Below are positions 1 to 12,709 of a DNA stretch of 64,000 nucleotides, piece by piece. Source of the DNA: Lycium barbarum (taxonomy: Eukaryota; Streptophyta; Magnoliopsida; Solanales; Solanaceae); NCBI RefSeq assembly GCF_019175385.1, contig NC_083339.1, positions 80,744,307 to 80,808,306 of the forward strand, written 5' to 3'. How positions within the stretch are numbered: position 1 is the stretch's first letter; each line of letters opens with the position of its first letter. The position numbers and the translations under genes were made by a program. Below the pieces are notes generated by a model that saw nothing but the letters and a program-made list of their open reading frames with translations, was not told the DNA's origin and ran no database searches.

Positions 1-856
1 CCTTTTTAGTGGGTGAACTATCACTAAGTGTGAATTCATCATAACATCAACTCCAAACCATCATACTATTCTCATTCATGGGTTCTCTAATCAATTCAAC
101 CCTTTTTTTCTAGCAGTTTTTATGCTAAAATTATCATCTTTATGAAACCCTAGGTCTCAATCAACAAGTTCCACCATCAATAGACAAATTCTCATCCTAA
201 AAAAAGTGACAATATATACTCCTAGATGATTAAACAATAATAAATCAACAACCCAGTCATTAATCAAGGGTTTTCTTAAGTTCTAGGGTTTTAACCCTTT
301 CATTCACCATTAATGGACCTTTAACTACTCATGGAATCTATCATGATGATGGAATTAACAAAGTCAAGGGTTTAGATTTACCTTTCAAGCACATTTTAGC
401 CCTAGCCTTAAATTTTCGCCACAACAATTCTTGGAAACTGTTTTGGTGTTATGTGAGAAATGGGTTCGGAATAAAGAATATAAAACACGGATTCTGTCTC
501 CCATCGACCGCAACAGCAGCCGGTGTCTGCTGCAGCGGTCTCACTATAGCGCGAAAGCTCCCGCTATGGCGGACCTCATTAAAGTCCAGCCTCCCAAGAC
601 GGCGGCCCACAACCCGCTACGACGGACCCGTTGCAGCAATCCCACACCCGCTGTAGTGGTCCATTTGACCAATAGCTCGGGGTTTTGCAACAGTTTTCAC
701 CCAAAAATTCCAACACCAATCCAAGGCCCTACAGACGCAATAAAACATGTACATATACATAAAAACACGCTACAGACCCACCCGCAGCCTCGGAATTCCC
801 AACGGAGGTCTAGTTTTTCTAAGTCACCCTCCATAACGACCTAGCGGGTTGTTACA
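1..856 (-). mobile_element. Partial LTR of a gypsy-type retrotransposon (left part outside window)
   Basis: The segment ends at 856 with ...gggttgttaca. Read on the minus strand this gives an LTR start of the form TGTAACAACCCGC followed by a GTCGTT motif, a common start for plant gypsy LTRs. The GC-rich stretch at about 500-680, with repeated gctatagcgg/ctgtagcgg-like words, looks like LTR sequence rather than a gene. The open frame at 431-844 is an accident of this GC-rich block. The other end and the TSD partner lie outside the window; the candidate TSD on this side would be ttagc (857-861). Confidence 0.6.
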
Positions 857-2600
857 TTAGCAAAATCAATACTCACTGTAGAATAGGCTTATAACTATTT
901 TTATGATTTGGACCAAGATGACGACGACTATTTTCAATTTGTTCCTCCTTTGCTGCTCTTACTGTGTCAAAAGTCTTTCCTGGATCAAATAGTAACAATC
1001 ACATATATGAGAAATAGTTGAAAATAATCTTAGATCAAGGCTTAAAACTTATATCAGAAAAGATCTTTACCAAAGCCATAGACAATAGCTGGAATCAAAA
1101 AGCTTTGATTCATAAAAAGTTAGTAATGTTCTCTCTAAAGAAATTTAAACGGATTGTGTTCACTTAGCCAATAATAATTATGTTTACTATGCTCCTCACA
1201 ACCTTGGAATTTTGGTGGGAGTTTGTTATAATAGATTGATCTTTCTTAATTTCTTCATCCAATTTTCTTCGAGTTGGTTATGATAGAGTGATATTTCTTA
1301 ATTTCTTCATTTGCTTTTCTTTGAACATGAAATGTTTATGGCATATTTTATTATGAATAATCAGCATAGCCATCCTGCAAAATTTATGAATAATCACCAC
1401 CACCACCACAAAATGCTTTTTTATCCTGCATCAAATCATTACCACTAGATAACTCAAGCAAATGATAATGAATCAAATCAAAAGGTAGGGGTTCTTCATT
1501 GTAGGATTACTTATCAATAGATAATTCAAATTGGGTAGAACAACGAAATAAAAAAGCAGTTAGGCAAAATGCATGGTAAAGTAGTAAAACGATCACCCTA
1601 AGGTATGCTTAATCATTTATTTTAGGTCTCATGTAAAATCATTACCAGAAAACCATCCCAACCTAGTATATGTTGTGACAGGGTATGCACCCTTCAAAGA
1701 GAACTCATAACATATAGGTTCTTCTTATCATATCATAAAAGGTTGATTCCAAAACACTGAAACCAAATGAACACAGCACAAATTTGTTATGCTCATTATT
1801 CTTCTGAAAAAACATATTGCATATAACACTTCGCTTTAAAGATTTTGTTGCAAAGCCAGCATCCACAAAAGAATTATGTTACTATGCCATGTGAATTTTC
1901 AGAAAACGCTCAACCATTCAACTTGTTCAATAATCTCAATTTTCGTCCAACAATTTTAAGAGCCGCTTTTAGTAGGAAATCTAGGAATCTTCGAGAAAAG
2001 TTGTTCCTAAAAGTTAATATCGATAAATTAGCGACTTAGGTAGTTTATATAGTTGAAATATTTAAAAAAAAAAAAAACATATATAGTTGAAATACTAAAT
2101 TTAGAAGTTGCATCTCAGTTTTTAAAAATAAATTGTAAGACGTATGGAAGTATGACCCATAATTCCCAGTTTTTTAAATACTAACTCTACCTTTGTACTC
2201 TGTTCTGATCACTAATGAGTTACACCATTTTGCAAAATATGTTTTTCTTGTGCACATACCAAAAAATGCTGGGAAGTCATATCATTGTCAATTTCCGATC
2301 ATATATTATCTTAGAAAATAGATACAAATCTCTATTTGAAGTAACTACTGGAGTTGAAACATTTTCTACTGCAAAACAGTTACCTGATGTTGATTCTGGC
2401 AATGAAATATTCCATGTTTAGACTGACATGTACATAAACAGTGAACGGTTGGTCGTCCTATCCATACTTCATACTACCAAATTCCCTCGCCATATAGACA
2501 TGTCCAAACAATCTGTTCCACCATCTTAATCGTTAAAGGCATTCATAGAGGAGGAACAAAGAATGACTAAGAAAGAACAGTAACTGAGAAATGTTACTAT
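857..2600. other. Intergenic DNA without recognisable genes
   Basis: AT-rich sequence with stops in all frames and no domain-like translation. The short frames at 1845-2039 and 2215-2421 have no recognisable motif or coding-like composition. I see no RNA gene here. Confidence 0.5.
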
Positions 2601-2615
2601 ATTGTACTTTAGTTG

Positions 2616-2861
2616 CTAAAATTTGCTCGGGTGTAGAAGCAACTGGCTTAGGGGTGATCTTCCTTTGGTTCCTCGAGCGGGTGCCGCCACCTCAAAAGGT
2701 ACAAAAGTCTTCACCAATTCATTTTTGGCCACCATTCTTGTAAGAGTTTGAATAGGACTTTCACCAAACATGTTATGTGCAAAAGAAAGAAGACCTCCAC
2801 ATTTGAAAGCTAACAAATAAATAACCAATTTCATCCCATAAAAAACTTTCAAATAGCTCAT
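2616..2861 (-). CDS. Possible small unrecognised protein, 81 aa
   Basis: An ATG-initiated frame of 81 codons starts at 2861 and ends at 2616. The N-terminal 30 residues are fairly hydrophobic (around KLVIYLLAFKCGGLLSF) and the C-terminal half is basic and proline-containing. I do not recognise the family. About 120 bp upstream on the same strand, a segment ends in CAG followed by GTAAG (donor at 2980-2976), as a 5' leader exon would. That leader holds its own short ATG and does not join in frame, so it could only be untranslated. The frame could equally be chance. Confidence 0.25.
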   Translation of the reverse strand: MSYLKVFYGMKLVIYLLAFKCGGLLSFAHNMFGESPIQTLTRMVAKNELVKTFVPFEVAAPARGTKGRSPLSQLLLHPSKF

Positions 2862-3401
2862 TTCGTCTCCGAATCAGTCTTACCCCCACAAATTCATAAA
2901 CAAACATGTATCATTTATAAATGTGTGCAAATGAGTTGCAACAACAAATAGAACAAACCTAAAGAAATTGGTTAACTTACCTGGGAATACCGGATCATGA
3001 ACGCCGGTGAATTAGGCCTAGAACGCTAGTGGAAAAGTACTTGGAACGCAGGTGGAGATTTGGGAGAGAAAGGACCTCTGCGTGTAATGATAATAACTTA
3101 CCCATTGCAGTTATTTGTTGTGGGGTTTTTTCCTTATTTGAGATAAGTTAGTACAGTAATCAAAATAATTTGCTAACGTGGATTTGTATTTTTTTTTTTT
3201 TTTTTGACAATATGGTGTTTATCTAATTTGTCGTAGGTTTTTTCGAATTTGCAGTTTTTTGTTTTTTTATTTGCTGAGTAATGTAGTTTTTATTTAACTA
3301 TTGCATTTTTTAAAAATATTTTTTATTTTGTATTTTTAAATTCTGAATTTTGTGGTGATGACACTTGTCATTCCATCATGCTTTTGCCTCTCCTATTCTA
3401 T

Positions 3402-3908
3402 ATACAGTCAAAACTCTCTATAATTGTTATTCGTTATAACAGTATTTCACTATAAAGGCTTGATTTTCTCTGGAACTGATTTTTCATATTATATTTTACT
3501 TCTCTATAACAACATTCTATCTATAATCGCAATGACATTCGTTATAGCGGTACACTCTTTGTAAATTACCTCTCTATATAAGTCATACTCAAATATTGTG
3601 TAATAATATTTTGTAAGAAATTATTATGTATACAAATAAACATTAAAATGTTTCTGGTGATTATTATTAATATCATGCACATAGTAAATTTCAAGTACAA
3701 ATATCTAAAAGGAAACAAATATATTTCTCATAAATCTGATTTAGTCTTGAATATTTTCAAAATTACCTTTATTTTTTGCGTACTTTTGTTTATAACAGCT
3801 AAATGAGATCTAAATATCAAATGTCAGTATACATGCATAAAAACACCTCACTATAGCAGCCATAAAATTTTTAAACAAACGCTGTCATTATATAGATGTT
3901 TGACTATG
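3402..3908. mobile_element. MITE-like element with imperfect terminal inverted repeats
   Basis: The left end has cagtcaaaactctctata. The reverse complement of the right end has tagtcaaacatctatata. The interior is AT-rich, non-coding and full of ctataa/ttataac words. Size (about 500 bp), lack of coding potential and terminal inversion fit a non-autonomous DNA transposon. I could not settle the TSD, so the superfamily is undecided. Confidence 0.5.
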
Positions 3909-4039
3909 GATAGATAGTCTGTAACTTTGAAATTTAATCAGTGAAGATATGGATAGAGCTTTTTCATTGAAAGATAGAGGAAAGTTTTCTACGTTATTAG
4001 ATTTTTATATATGTACGTGTTATTAAAATCCATATACTT

Positions 4040-4345
4040 TAAAAGTTAACATATCTATTTTGTAATTGATAAGGATAAAGATGAGATGTTGTAAACCACC
4101 TTTAGAAAAATTAGGCTAACTTTGAATTCAAAAGTTCAATTAAAATTTATTTTTTAGTTTTTAAAATTGATATATAAATTATTATGGAATATTTTTTGGT
4201 TATTAAAAAACTTGTCCTAATTCTCATTAATTTTGTCTTAAAATTGCCAAGTGGCATGTTCTTAGCTTGTCACTTAGCTTAACCATGTTGTTTGCACCTC
4301 TCCTATTTTTTATACTAGTATCCGTACCCGCGCGATGCGCAAAAA
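4040..4345. repeat. Dispersed repeat, copy A, ending in a GC hairpin beside CTAG
   Basis: About 280 bp here closely match 20466-20760, from a ttttgtaattgataaggataaag-like left part to cacctctcctatttt...tatactag. In both copies CTAG is followed within 10-15 bp by cccgcgcgatgcgc, a short GC-rich hairpin. Read on the minus strand this is hairpin, short spacer, CTAG, T, which resembles a Helitron 3' terminus. The body and 5' end of such an element were not found, so the Helitron reading is tentative. Confidence 0.4.
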
Positions 4346-5378
4346 GTGTTAAAGAACGTAATTATGACAAATTATAATCTGGTTTGTTTAAGTGCATTGG
4401 ACCTTATTATTTTTGATAAATAAGTAATTAAATTGTAATATTGTTTCTTACATTGCAATGTACTTAATAATAAAATCTTTATGAAATTAATGAAACAAAT
4501 GATATATAGTGCTAGAATATCTTCTTAGTTCCTTAAATAGATATCTAATTTATTTTATTCTTTTATATGTTTAATATTATTATTTAAACTATTGCTCAAA
4601 AATATATCGCAATCTTTTATAGGTGAAAATTATTTTTCCCTTTCTAGTTTGCTTTAAAAATCAAACACATCCCTCAACGTTTAACAATTGCACCCCTCCC
4701 CCCACCTCCACTTGCCACCCCCTCCCCCACCCCACCCTCTCCCAATTGAACATTTCAAGTACCTTTTTACCCTTTAATTTATTAAATAATTTCTTATTGT
4801 AATTTTTTAATATTACGATTTTTTTTTCTCTTTTTAACATATATTATGGACTTATCTATACTTATAGTAGTAAAAACTCAATCTTTTTATTTGAGATAGA
4901 AAACAGAAACCTTCCAAACATATACCTAATGCATGTGATATACTGTTATACCCCGTATTTTATACGTTCGGATATTTCAAGGTAGTCGTGGCAAAGTTAA
5001 GGGAATGACCATCTTCCAAAATTATTTTAATGTACAAGTGGTTATGAATATTATTTATGAACATTATTAGTATGGAAATATTGAGAAAGGTTAAGGGCAA
5101 AAAGGAAAAATTCGCAAAATGGTTTATGGTAATATTGTGGAAGCCTAGGGGCAAAATGGTAATTTCACAAATGTTCAAGAAAATTCTTGAAATTTCCAAG
5201 ATGGCCGTGTGGCATGGGTAGCATGTGCCCACATTTTTATTAAATTGGGGGCTAATTATAAATAATGAAAGAATACATGGACCAAAGCTTGCTTAAGAAG
5301 ACTCTTAGTCTTCTTTGACCATTTCTAGAAAATTCAAGAAAAATATAGAGAGGGGGCATGTGCCCCTCACATGCTTGT

Positions 5379-5381
<3 letters not shown>

Positions 5382-5441
<60 letters not shown>
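5382..5441. repeat. (TA)n microsatellite
   Basis: About 30 uninterrupted TA units inside the solo LTR at 4944-8033. It creates a spurious reading frame with alternating Tyr-Ile. Confidence 0.97.
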
Positions 5442-5448
<7 letters not shown>

Positions 5449-7017
5449 GTCATCATTTTAATTCAAGAGAAAGAAAGAAAAAAAAAAACAACAAAGAAGG
5501 AGGAGAAAGAAGGAGAGTTCGGCCAAGAGGGAGCAATTTTGCCCCCTTGAAATCTTGTTCCAAAAATTAGTTTCTTCATGTATTTCTACTAATTCAAGGG
5601 TCCTCTTCAACGTGGTACAATTGTTGGAGCAAGAAAATCATTCCTTGTTGCAAAATCACAACCTTAGCCAAGTGAGAAGTTGAAGGAAAAAGGTATGTAT
5701 TCAATCTTACTTCATGTGTTATGGAAGGTGGTGAGTATTGTAGTATGTGGAAATGGGTGAAAATCATGGAAATATGGATGTTGTATAGTGGCCGTGTGTA
5801 TGGTGTGTGTGTGGCCGTGTATGTGTTGTTGTATGTAAGGATGATGAACTAATTTTATCTAGTATCTTGATTGTTGTTGTAATGTAAAGGAATGGATGAA
5901 AATTCATGAAAATGTGTTTGTAGTTGTTATGGCCGAATGTGGGGGAGGTTTGGCAAGTTATGGTGAATTGATTCTATTTGACGTTTTGGTTGTTGTATTG
6001 TGAATTTAATGAAGGAAAACGAAGGTTTGATGGCTTAAAACGAAGTTGTAGTCGTTATTGGAATGTCACAGAAGTTAATACGACATTAGTTTGAATTCTT
6101 ACATTGCATGATTAATATTATTAATGTATGGTTGTTGATATGGTTTATGAATTTAGAACAAGGGAAAATGTGTTGCTAATGTTTTTATTGAAGTTGGAAA
6201 GGTTCGGGTGGCATTGTATGTTGATTGGGCAATTTTGAATATTGTAGTGTTGTTAGAATAATTGTTGGCATTGTTGTTGATAGTTTGGCCGGGTTGAATT
6301 CCCAGATTGTTGTTGATTAAAATTGGCCGAGTTAGATTCTCGGGGATGGTATATTTACAGGGGAGATGCTGCCGAATTTTCGGCAGAATATAAGTGAATC
6401 TATTTGAGAAGTTAAGATAAGTGAATGACAATGAATCTAATAGTTATGTGAATTCTTTTGTATGTAGATTAGCAAGTTTGGACAAATAAGCATAACTAGT
6501 TGGTCGTGGCACAGGTATGTAAGGCTTACCCTTTCTTTCTTTGGCATGTCCTAGAGCCCAATAAGGTATGATATGCATCTTGGGGATTATTCTATTCTGT
6601 GATTCCGAGTTTGTTTATGATTCGTATTTACTCCTTTTGATATGTCTCTATAATTTCTGAAGTTCTATTTAAAATGGTTCCGAGTCTGTCTATGATTCTG
6701 ATTCATTTCTGATATAAGTATGTCTGATATGATCAAGTTTGTTATACGATTGAATAATGAGATGAGTATAAAGAATTTTGTTTCTGAAGGAATTCTGTAA
6801 GTGTTAATGTTCCTAACCTTCCAAAAAATCTCGGATTTGCTTTGAAACGCTTATAGAATGTTCTGTACTTCAAACGTCCCTAACTTTCCCATACGAAGTC
6901 GGATTGATCCGAAACTTGTTTCTGAGCTATCAGATGTCAATAAGTGTATGTATCTATCGAGTCTTGATTTGTGTGCATATGGTTCCGCACTACTCTGTTC
7001 GTGCAAGTCTCAGTTTG

Positions 7018-7391
7018 GATTTCACTGCGTCCCGGGCCAGGGCATGTTCTCGTGCGTACTTCTCTGCATTGTTCACTGCGTCCCTCTCACTTGCGGGCCG
7101 GGGCATGTTATGTATATGATCTGATAACGGGGTGATGGCCAGGATGGCACATGATTTATTCACCGCGTCCCGCAAAGGAGGGCCGGGGCACGTTATATGC
7201 ATACATGATATATGATTCACCGCGTCCCTCACCGAGGGTCGGGGCACGTTACATGCATATATGATACATGATATATGATTCACCGCGTCCCTCACCAAGG
7301 GCCGGTGCACGTTATATGTTTACATGAGATATATGATTTACCGCGTCCCTCACGGGAGGGCCGGGGCACGTTATATGCATATGTGATACAT
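7018..7391. repeat. Minisatellite of about 55-63 bp units inside the solo LTR
   Basis: At least four full units begin with a variant of attcaccgcgtccctcac, continue with a ggagggccggggcacgtta-type GC block and end in AT-rich catatgatacatgat spacers. Two more degenerate units precede them at about 7018-7130. The GC core of each unit can fold back on itself. Unit borders drift by several bases. Confidence 0.8.
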
Positions 7392-8033
7392 GATTCTGAC
7401 ATGCATGATCTGTGTTTGGAAAGTAAGCGTTTTGGTAGTCTGTACGTTCTGTATCCCTTTTGACATATGATATCACCTGTGTTTGGAAAGTAATCAATTT
7501 GGTATTCTGTACCTTCTGTACTCTTGATTCCGATTATGATTCTATTTACTGTACTTCTTGCCTTACATGCTCAGTACATTTTCCGTACTGACCCCCCTTT
7601 CTTCGAGGGTTGCGTTTCATGCCGCGCAGGTACACCCAGATTAGTAGAAGCTTTTGTCAGAAGATGTCCCAGTGGAGATGGCAAGCTCCATTTGCTCCTG
7701 GAGTGTTGCCGAGTCAGAGTTTGTATGATATGCTTCCTGGGTTGATGTTAGAGACTTTGCAGACGGCGTCGTGGGTATTGGTTGTCAGTCTGTAAGCGGC
7801 TCCATCAGCCGATATGTCATTCTGTGTTATGTAATAAATTTTGTATAATCACAGATTTTGTTTAATTTTGAGAACGATAAAAGAAAGATTTCGAAAACTT
7901 AATATGTATTCTACTTTTATTTGATTTTCAGAGTCCGAAGAAAACTATGTGTGTAGTAAGGATCTGTGGGTTCGCTCGGCTCCGGATATGGGGCCGGGTG
8001 CCCATCACACCCTAGTGGAATTAGGGTGTGACA

Positions 8034-8139
8034 TATACTGTACAAAAATAGTTATTATCAATAACGATATATTTAATAACAATAGCCTTAGTGATTCGAT
8101 ATTATACTTTAAATGAACTTCATATAATCAGAAAATAAT
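8034..8139. other. Short unique spacer between two solo LTRs
   Basis: The 106 bp between the solo LTRs consist of one TSD copy (TATAC, 8034-8038), unique AT-rich sequence and the ATAAT TSD copy (8135-8139) of the next insertion. No gene is visible. Confidence 0.8.
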
Positions 8140-11100
8140 TGTCACGACCCAGCCCCGTGGGCCGCGACTGGTGCCCTACTTGGGCACCCAAACGGACATA
8201 CAAACTACATCATCATTTTTTTAAACAGAGTTGAGAACGACTATTATCTTGCGCGATTGCGCGTACAAAACATTATATCAGAATCAGAAGAGGCGGCGGA
8301 ATATACATCGCCAAATCGAATACATACAGATGGCATATATGCCCATAATCATTATACGCCGTCTCAAACTGTACCAAACTGTATCGAACACATTTCAACG
8401 CAACCATATGCGGACATATATATATATATCAAAAAGTCGGCAAGGCAATCAAATATGTCAAAAGCCGACAAGGCTGTCAAATGGCACAACGGCCCAAAAC
8501 GCATATACAAATGCACGCCGACAAGGCTGCCACAAACATATACAAAATGCACGCCGACGAGGCTGCCATAACAAATAGAGTCATGCAAACACATCCGTAC
8601 AGAAGTAGGCACACACACCCACAAATACGTCTACAGACCTCTAAACAGACAAACTGAATCATATGGCGGGATAGGGCCCCGCCGTGCCCCTGAACAAATA
8701 CATGTATACATAGCGAACGAATATATACCAAAATGTGTGCTCTGAAATGAGAAGAGCACTCCAAACAGCAGAAGAGGGTGTCCTAAATGGGTAGATCACC
8801 AAACTGTGCGTCTGTACCTGCGGGCATGAAACGCAGCCCCCCCGAAGAAAGGGGGTCAGTACGAAATATGTACTGAGTATGCAAAGCAGAATATACAGAA
8901 AGCAAATCTGAGACATAAACGAAATAGAAGTACCAAACATAAGTGCAAATCCAACATATCAAAATTTTCTTACTTTCAAAAATATGTAAGTAATGCATAG
9001 GGTACAGAAGAATATGGTCGCCCACCCGACGATGGCGCCATAACACAGCATAACACCAGAAAGTTTCAAATCTCCGTATCCCCGTCACATATCACATCAC
9101 AACATAACGCCATACACAGCATAACACCAAATATAGGTGGAACCCGACCCTCATTAGCGAGTAGCTCGGAGAACCATAACACAGCATAACTCCGGAGTAT
9201 ATCAAAATACGCACGATAACAGAACCGGCCCGGGAACCGGCGAAAGATATAACAGAACGCACGAGCAGAGTCATGAGTAACCATATGCATAAAATCATTA
9301 TCATAGACTCAAATATAAGTAAATGACCATACTTGAAATTCGAAATGATAATCATACCAAATTCTTTCAAAAGTCGTCCGAATTACATAAAGGAAAGTCG
9401 CGGGACCCAAGGATGGGTATTGACCCGAATCGGGACCGCCTATGGAAAATATACTCATTATATGCCATATAAACTTCTACAACAATATTGAAGCTATCCG
9501 AGCCTTTCGGTGAAAGATATGGTGTTTCGTAGTTACGGAATTCTTTAAAACAACTATTTTTGTACAAAGTTTGGAAATCAATTCTTTCAAAAACATAAAG
9601 GTTCATATTTCATCACATCATACATAAGAATGCCAAGAAATATATATAAGGATCATAACGTGCTCGGATTTCGAATTTGAAATTTCCTCGAGGCTCGTGA
9701 TATAACCTATTGAAAACTAAGGCATGCCAAAAGAAAGAAGAGTTGCGCTTTACATACCTCGTACGCACTCCAAGATAGCCAATCTAAAGTAAATCTCAAT
9801 CTACGCCTCGGGCTCCCCAAGGTCTACAAATATGCCAACGAATATCCAATATTAAACATAGGCACTTAAGCCATTCATTCCAAACTAACATTAAATTCTA
9901 CAGAAAATTCGGCAGCATTTCCCCTGTAAATAGGCCAACCCGAGAATTTAACTCGCTCAAAATCAACAGCAACAACCACAATAACCAACCTAGCAACTCC
10001 AATAACCAATCTGAAAGACAATATTACATTAATACTCTCTTTTTCATCATTCGACAACTTTCCAAATATTCAATTCAACGGCTTACCTTCAAGCCAACAT
10101 CAACGCCTATACATTCAAATACTAACCCAAACCCATACTAACAACATTCAAGAACATTCTAAATAATTCACATAATATTTCCAACGATCCAACAATTTCT
10201 CCAAATTGGGCCGAAAACAGCCCCTAAACTATAACATAACGATGCCCGAAATTCTAACGAACACTTACAACACACCAAGCAGCCCATATACACTTCTTAC
10301 GCCTTATTTCATGCCATCTTTTCAGCAAATTTCAGGGAAATACAACAGCAGCCACACGACACCACATCATCTATTCATATGCAAGTAAATCACATTATTA
10401 TCTCTATAATCCTTACAACAACCCATAACAATTTTAACTCCAACTCTAACCATTAAATTCCGTCATTCTCATCACATAATCTATGATTACAACAACCAAA
10501 ATATTAATTCAAATCAATCCATCAAATTTCAATTAAAAACAGCCCCTACGGCATTCAACAACATTTCAACAACATTCCAACATTCGTGCAATTCATGTTA
10601 CCAAGTTACAACTATGCTTCAACATCAAGATACATAATTTCACACATACAATTTACATTTGCATATTCCCCACACGTCCAACTTCATCATCAAACACATA
10701 GAAAAATGATCAACTCTTACCTTAACAAGTTGGCTTTTTCCACTTAGCTAGAATTTGTGAAATGAACTAATACTTGTTCTTGTTGCTCCAAATGAATTCT
10801 CAACGTTATTATCACCTTCCTAAGGGCTGAAATACCTAGAAAATCTGATTTTTGGATCAACAAATTTGAGCTCCAATTTTGCTAGCCATGGTCGAATGCC
10901 ATGGCTTATGCTCTCTCTCTCTCTCTAGCTTGTATATCAACGTTTCCTTCACGTATACACCATATTAAACCTTTAATCCAAATTGATAACATGAGTAGGA
11001 GGTTGAAATTACCTTTAGCAATCAGAATCTTCAAGAATCTTGTTCCTCTTTCCAGCTGCTTGCTTAACAACACAAAAAATAACTTAAGCTACAACTTCTC

Positions 11101-11939
11101 TTTAACTAATATCATATCAAGGGTCTAGGATTTAGCTTATATGATGGCTCAATTAGAAAGGGGGTTTGGGAGAGAAAATAAGGGTTTTGGATCTGTTTTA
11201 GGTCGTGTGAAATGATATAGGGCAAAGTGGTGACTTATCTATTGAGTTTAATGGGCCTCATGGGCCGAAATGTGAGTGTTTGGGTCGGGTCCAAACTTGC
11301 TGCCCTGCCAGCCCAACTTGCATCATCCATATCTCCTTATCCCGATATCATTTTGACGAGCGGTTTGTTGTATTACAAACTAGACTCGATGAACTTCATT
11401 TTAGGCTTTTGAAACACCTTAAAAATCCTCATATTCAAGGAGGTATGCCTCCTACAATATAGACTAAAATTGGGTCCGAAAATTTACTGAAGTTGTTCCA
11501 ATTCATTTCGTTTAACTTCTAATCCTCTTCCAACCTTATGTAACCTCTTATGCATACATATACACACTTATATACATCAATAAAAATCCATATACACATC
11601 TCGAAGGGTCTAGAGAATCACAATAACCTTAAGCATAACTAGAGAACTCACAAAGCTTTGACGAAACTCCAATCGCAAAAGTATATTCATATCTTTTGTC
11701 CATCCTCTATATCATTACTAATAATCTCAAATACTTTAAAAGGTCACTCGCATTACCTCATATACATACTCATAACGCGATTTCAAATCCTTTAGGTTTC
11801 CATGTCACCTCGGGATACTTAAGGCAATCATATATATAACGATATTCTTACTAACTCGATTAACTTTCCTTGAACCTTCATAACTCATTTCTTTTTCTTG
11901 TTTTACTTCAAGTAACACGGATTATTATGGAGTGTAACA
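8140..11939 (-). mobile_element. Solo LTR, inverted, TSD ATAAT
   Basis: On the plus strand it starts TGTCACGACCCAGCC and ends ...GAGTGTAACA, the reverse of the related plus-strand LTRs. ATAAT flanks it exactly (8135-8139 and 11940-11944). At 3800 bp it is the longest LTR of this group in the window. The conserved promoter-like block lies at about 9899-9960 and the hairpin pair at 8818-8855, both inverted. No internal domain, PBS or PPT is present. Open frames such as 8231-8578 are not genes. Confidence 0.88.
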
Positions 11940-11961
11940 ATAATATATTTATGGTAATCAA

Positions 11962-12686
11962 CAACAACAACAACAAGCCCAGTATAATCTCACCATGTGG
12001 AGTCTGGGGAGGGTAGAGTGTACGCAGACCTAACTTCCACCTTGAAAGGTAGGGCGACTGTTTCCGAAAGACCTTCGGCTCAAGAGAGGAAAACAAGACA
12101 AAAGGTCAGATAGGACCAAGCATATCGAAAACAATATGAAAACAAGAAATAACAAAAGTGAGAAAGTCCTGGTAGAACAGTCCGGAAAGAAAGGAGCATT
12201 AACTACTATAGATAAATAAGATAACTAAAGTACAACGGCCCAACAAGTATAAGCAGCAATCAAATGCAGAAATCAAATGTCAATAAACAAATGAGCAAAA
12301 CTACAACTACTATGGTGAAAGGATAAGCCACCTAGCCTTCTATCCTAATCTGAGTCCTCCACAACCTCCTATCTAAGGTCATGTCCTCGGTGAGCTGAAA
12401 CTGTGTCATATCTTGTCTAATCACCTCTCCCCAATAGTTCTTCGGCCTCCCTTTACCTCTCCTGAAACCGTCCATAGCCAACCTCTCACACCTCCGCACT
12501 GGAGCATCTGTGTCTCTCCTCTTCACATGCCCAAACCATCTCAGCCTCGCTTCCCGCATCTTGTCCTCCACCGATGTCACTCCCACCTTGTCTCGAATAT
12601 CTTCATTCCTAATTCTATCCCTCCTAGTGTGCCCACACATCCACCGCAGCATTCGCATTTCCCCGACTTTCATCTTCTAAACGTGA
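11962..12686 (-). mobile_element. 5'-truncated RTE-type LINE with long target-site duplication
   Basis: A non-LTR retrotransposon fragment on the minus strand. Its 3' tail is (TTG)n, seen as (CAA)n from 11962, preceded by the conserved Solanaceae-style 3' end (gtggagtctggggaggg and neighbouring words). The same 23-bp sequence lies at 11939-11961 and 12687-12709, a TSD length typical of LINEs. The 5' part is missing because reverse transcription stopped early. The left TSD copy overlaps the ATAAT TSD of the adjacent solo LTR. Confidence 0.85.
12332..12673 (-). pseudogene. LINE ORF2 C-terminal fragment (RTE reverse-transcriptase protein)
   Basis: A 113-aa frame on the minus strand contains [20 protein letters not shown], then [19 protein letters not shown] and APVRRCERL. 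This is the C-terminal region that follows the reverse-transcriptase domain in plant RTE-clade LINEs. The endonuclease and catalytic RT motifs are absent because the insertion is 5'-truncated. It cannot mobilise itself. The frame runs close to the 5' break of the element at 12686. Confidence 0.8.
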
Positions 12687-12709
12687 AATAATATATTTAT
12701 GGTAATCAA

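Larger units (their letters stand above)
4944..8033 (+). mobile_element. Solo LTR of a Tekay/Del-like gypsy element, TSD TATAC
   Basis: The block starts TGTTATACCCCGTATTT and ends ...GGGTGTGACA. It is flanked on both sides by TATAC (4939-4943 and 8034-8038), so it is a complete insertion. No PBS, coding region or PPT is inside, which is the structure left by LTR-LTR recombination. Orientation follows the related LTRs of the full element at 37319-48307. It holds a long (TA)n, a minisatellite at 7018-7391, a conserved promoter-like block at 6325-6390 with a near-perfect palindrome (6369-6386), and the tandem hairpins at about 7592-7629. All short frames inside are incidental. Confidence 0.88.

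Noticed and set aside
431..844. 137-codon frame near the left edge
   Set aside because: Lies in the GC-rich part of an inverted LTR, overlaps a second open frame and shows no domain.
5358..5570. Small protein with a Tyr-Ile run
   Set aside because: Translation of the (TA)n tract inside a solo LTR.
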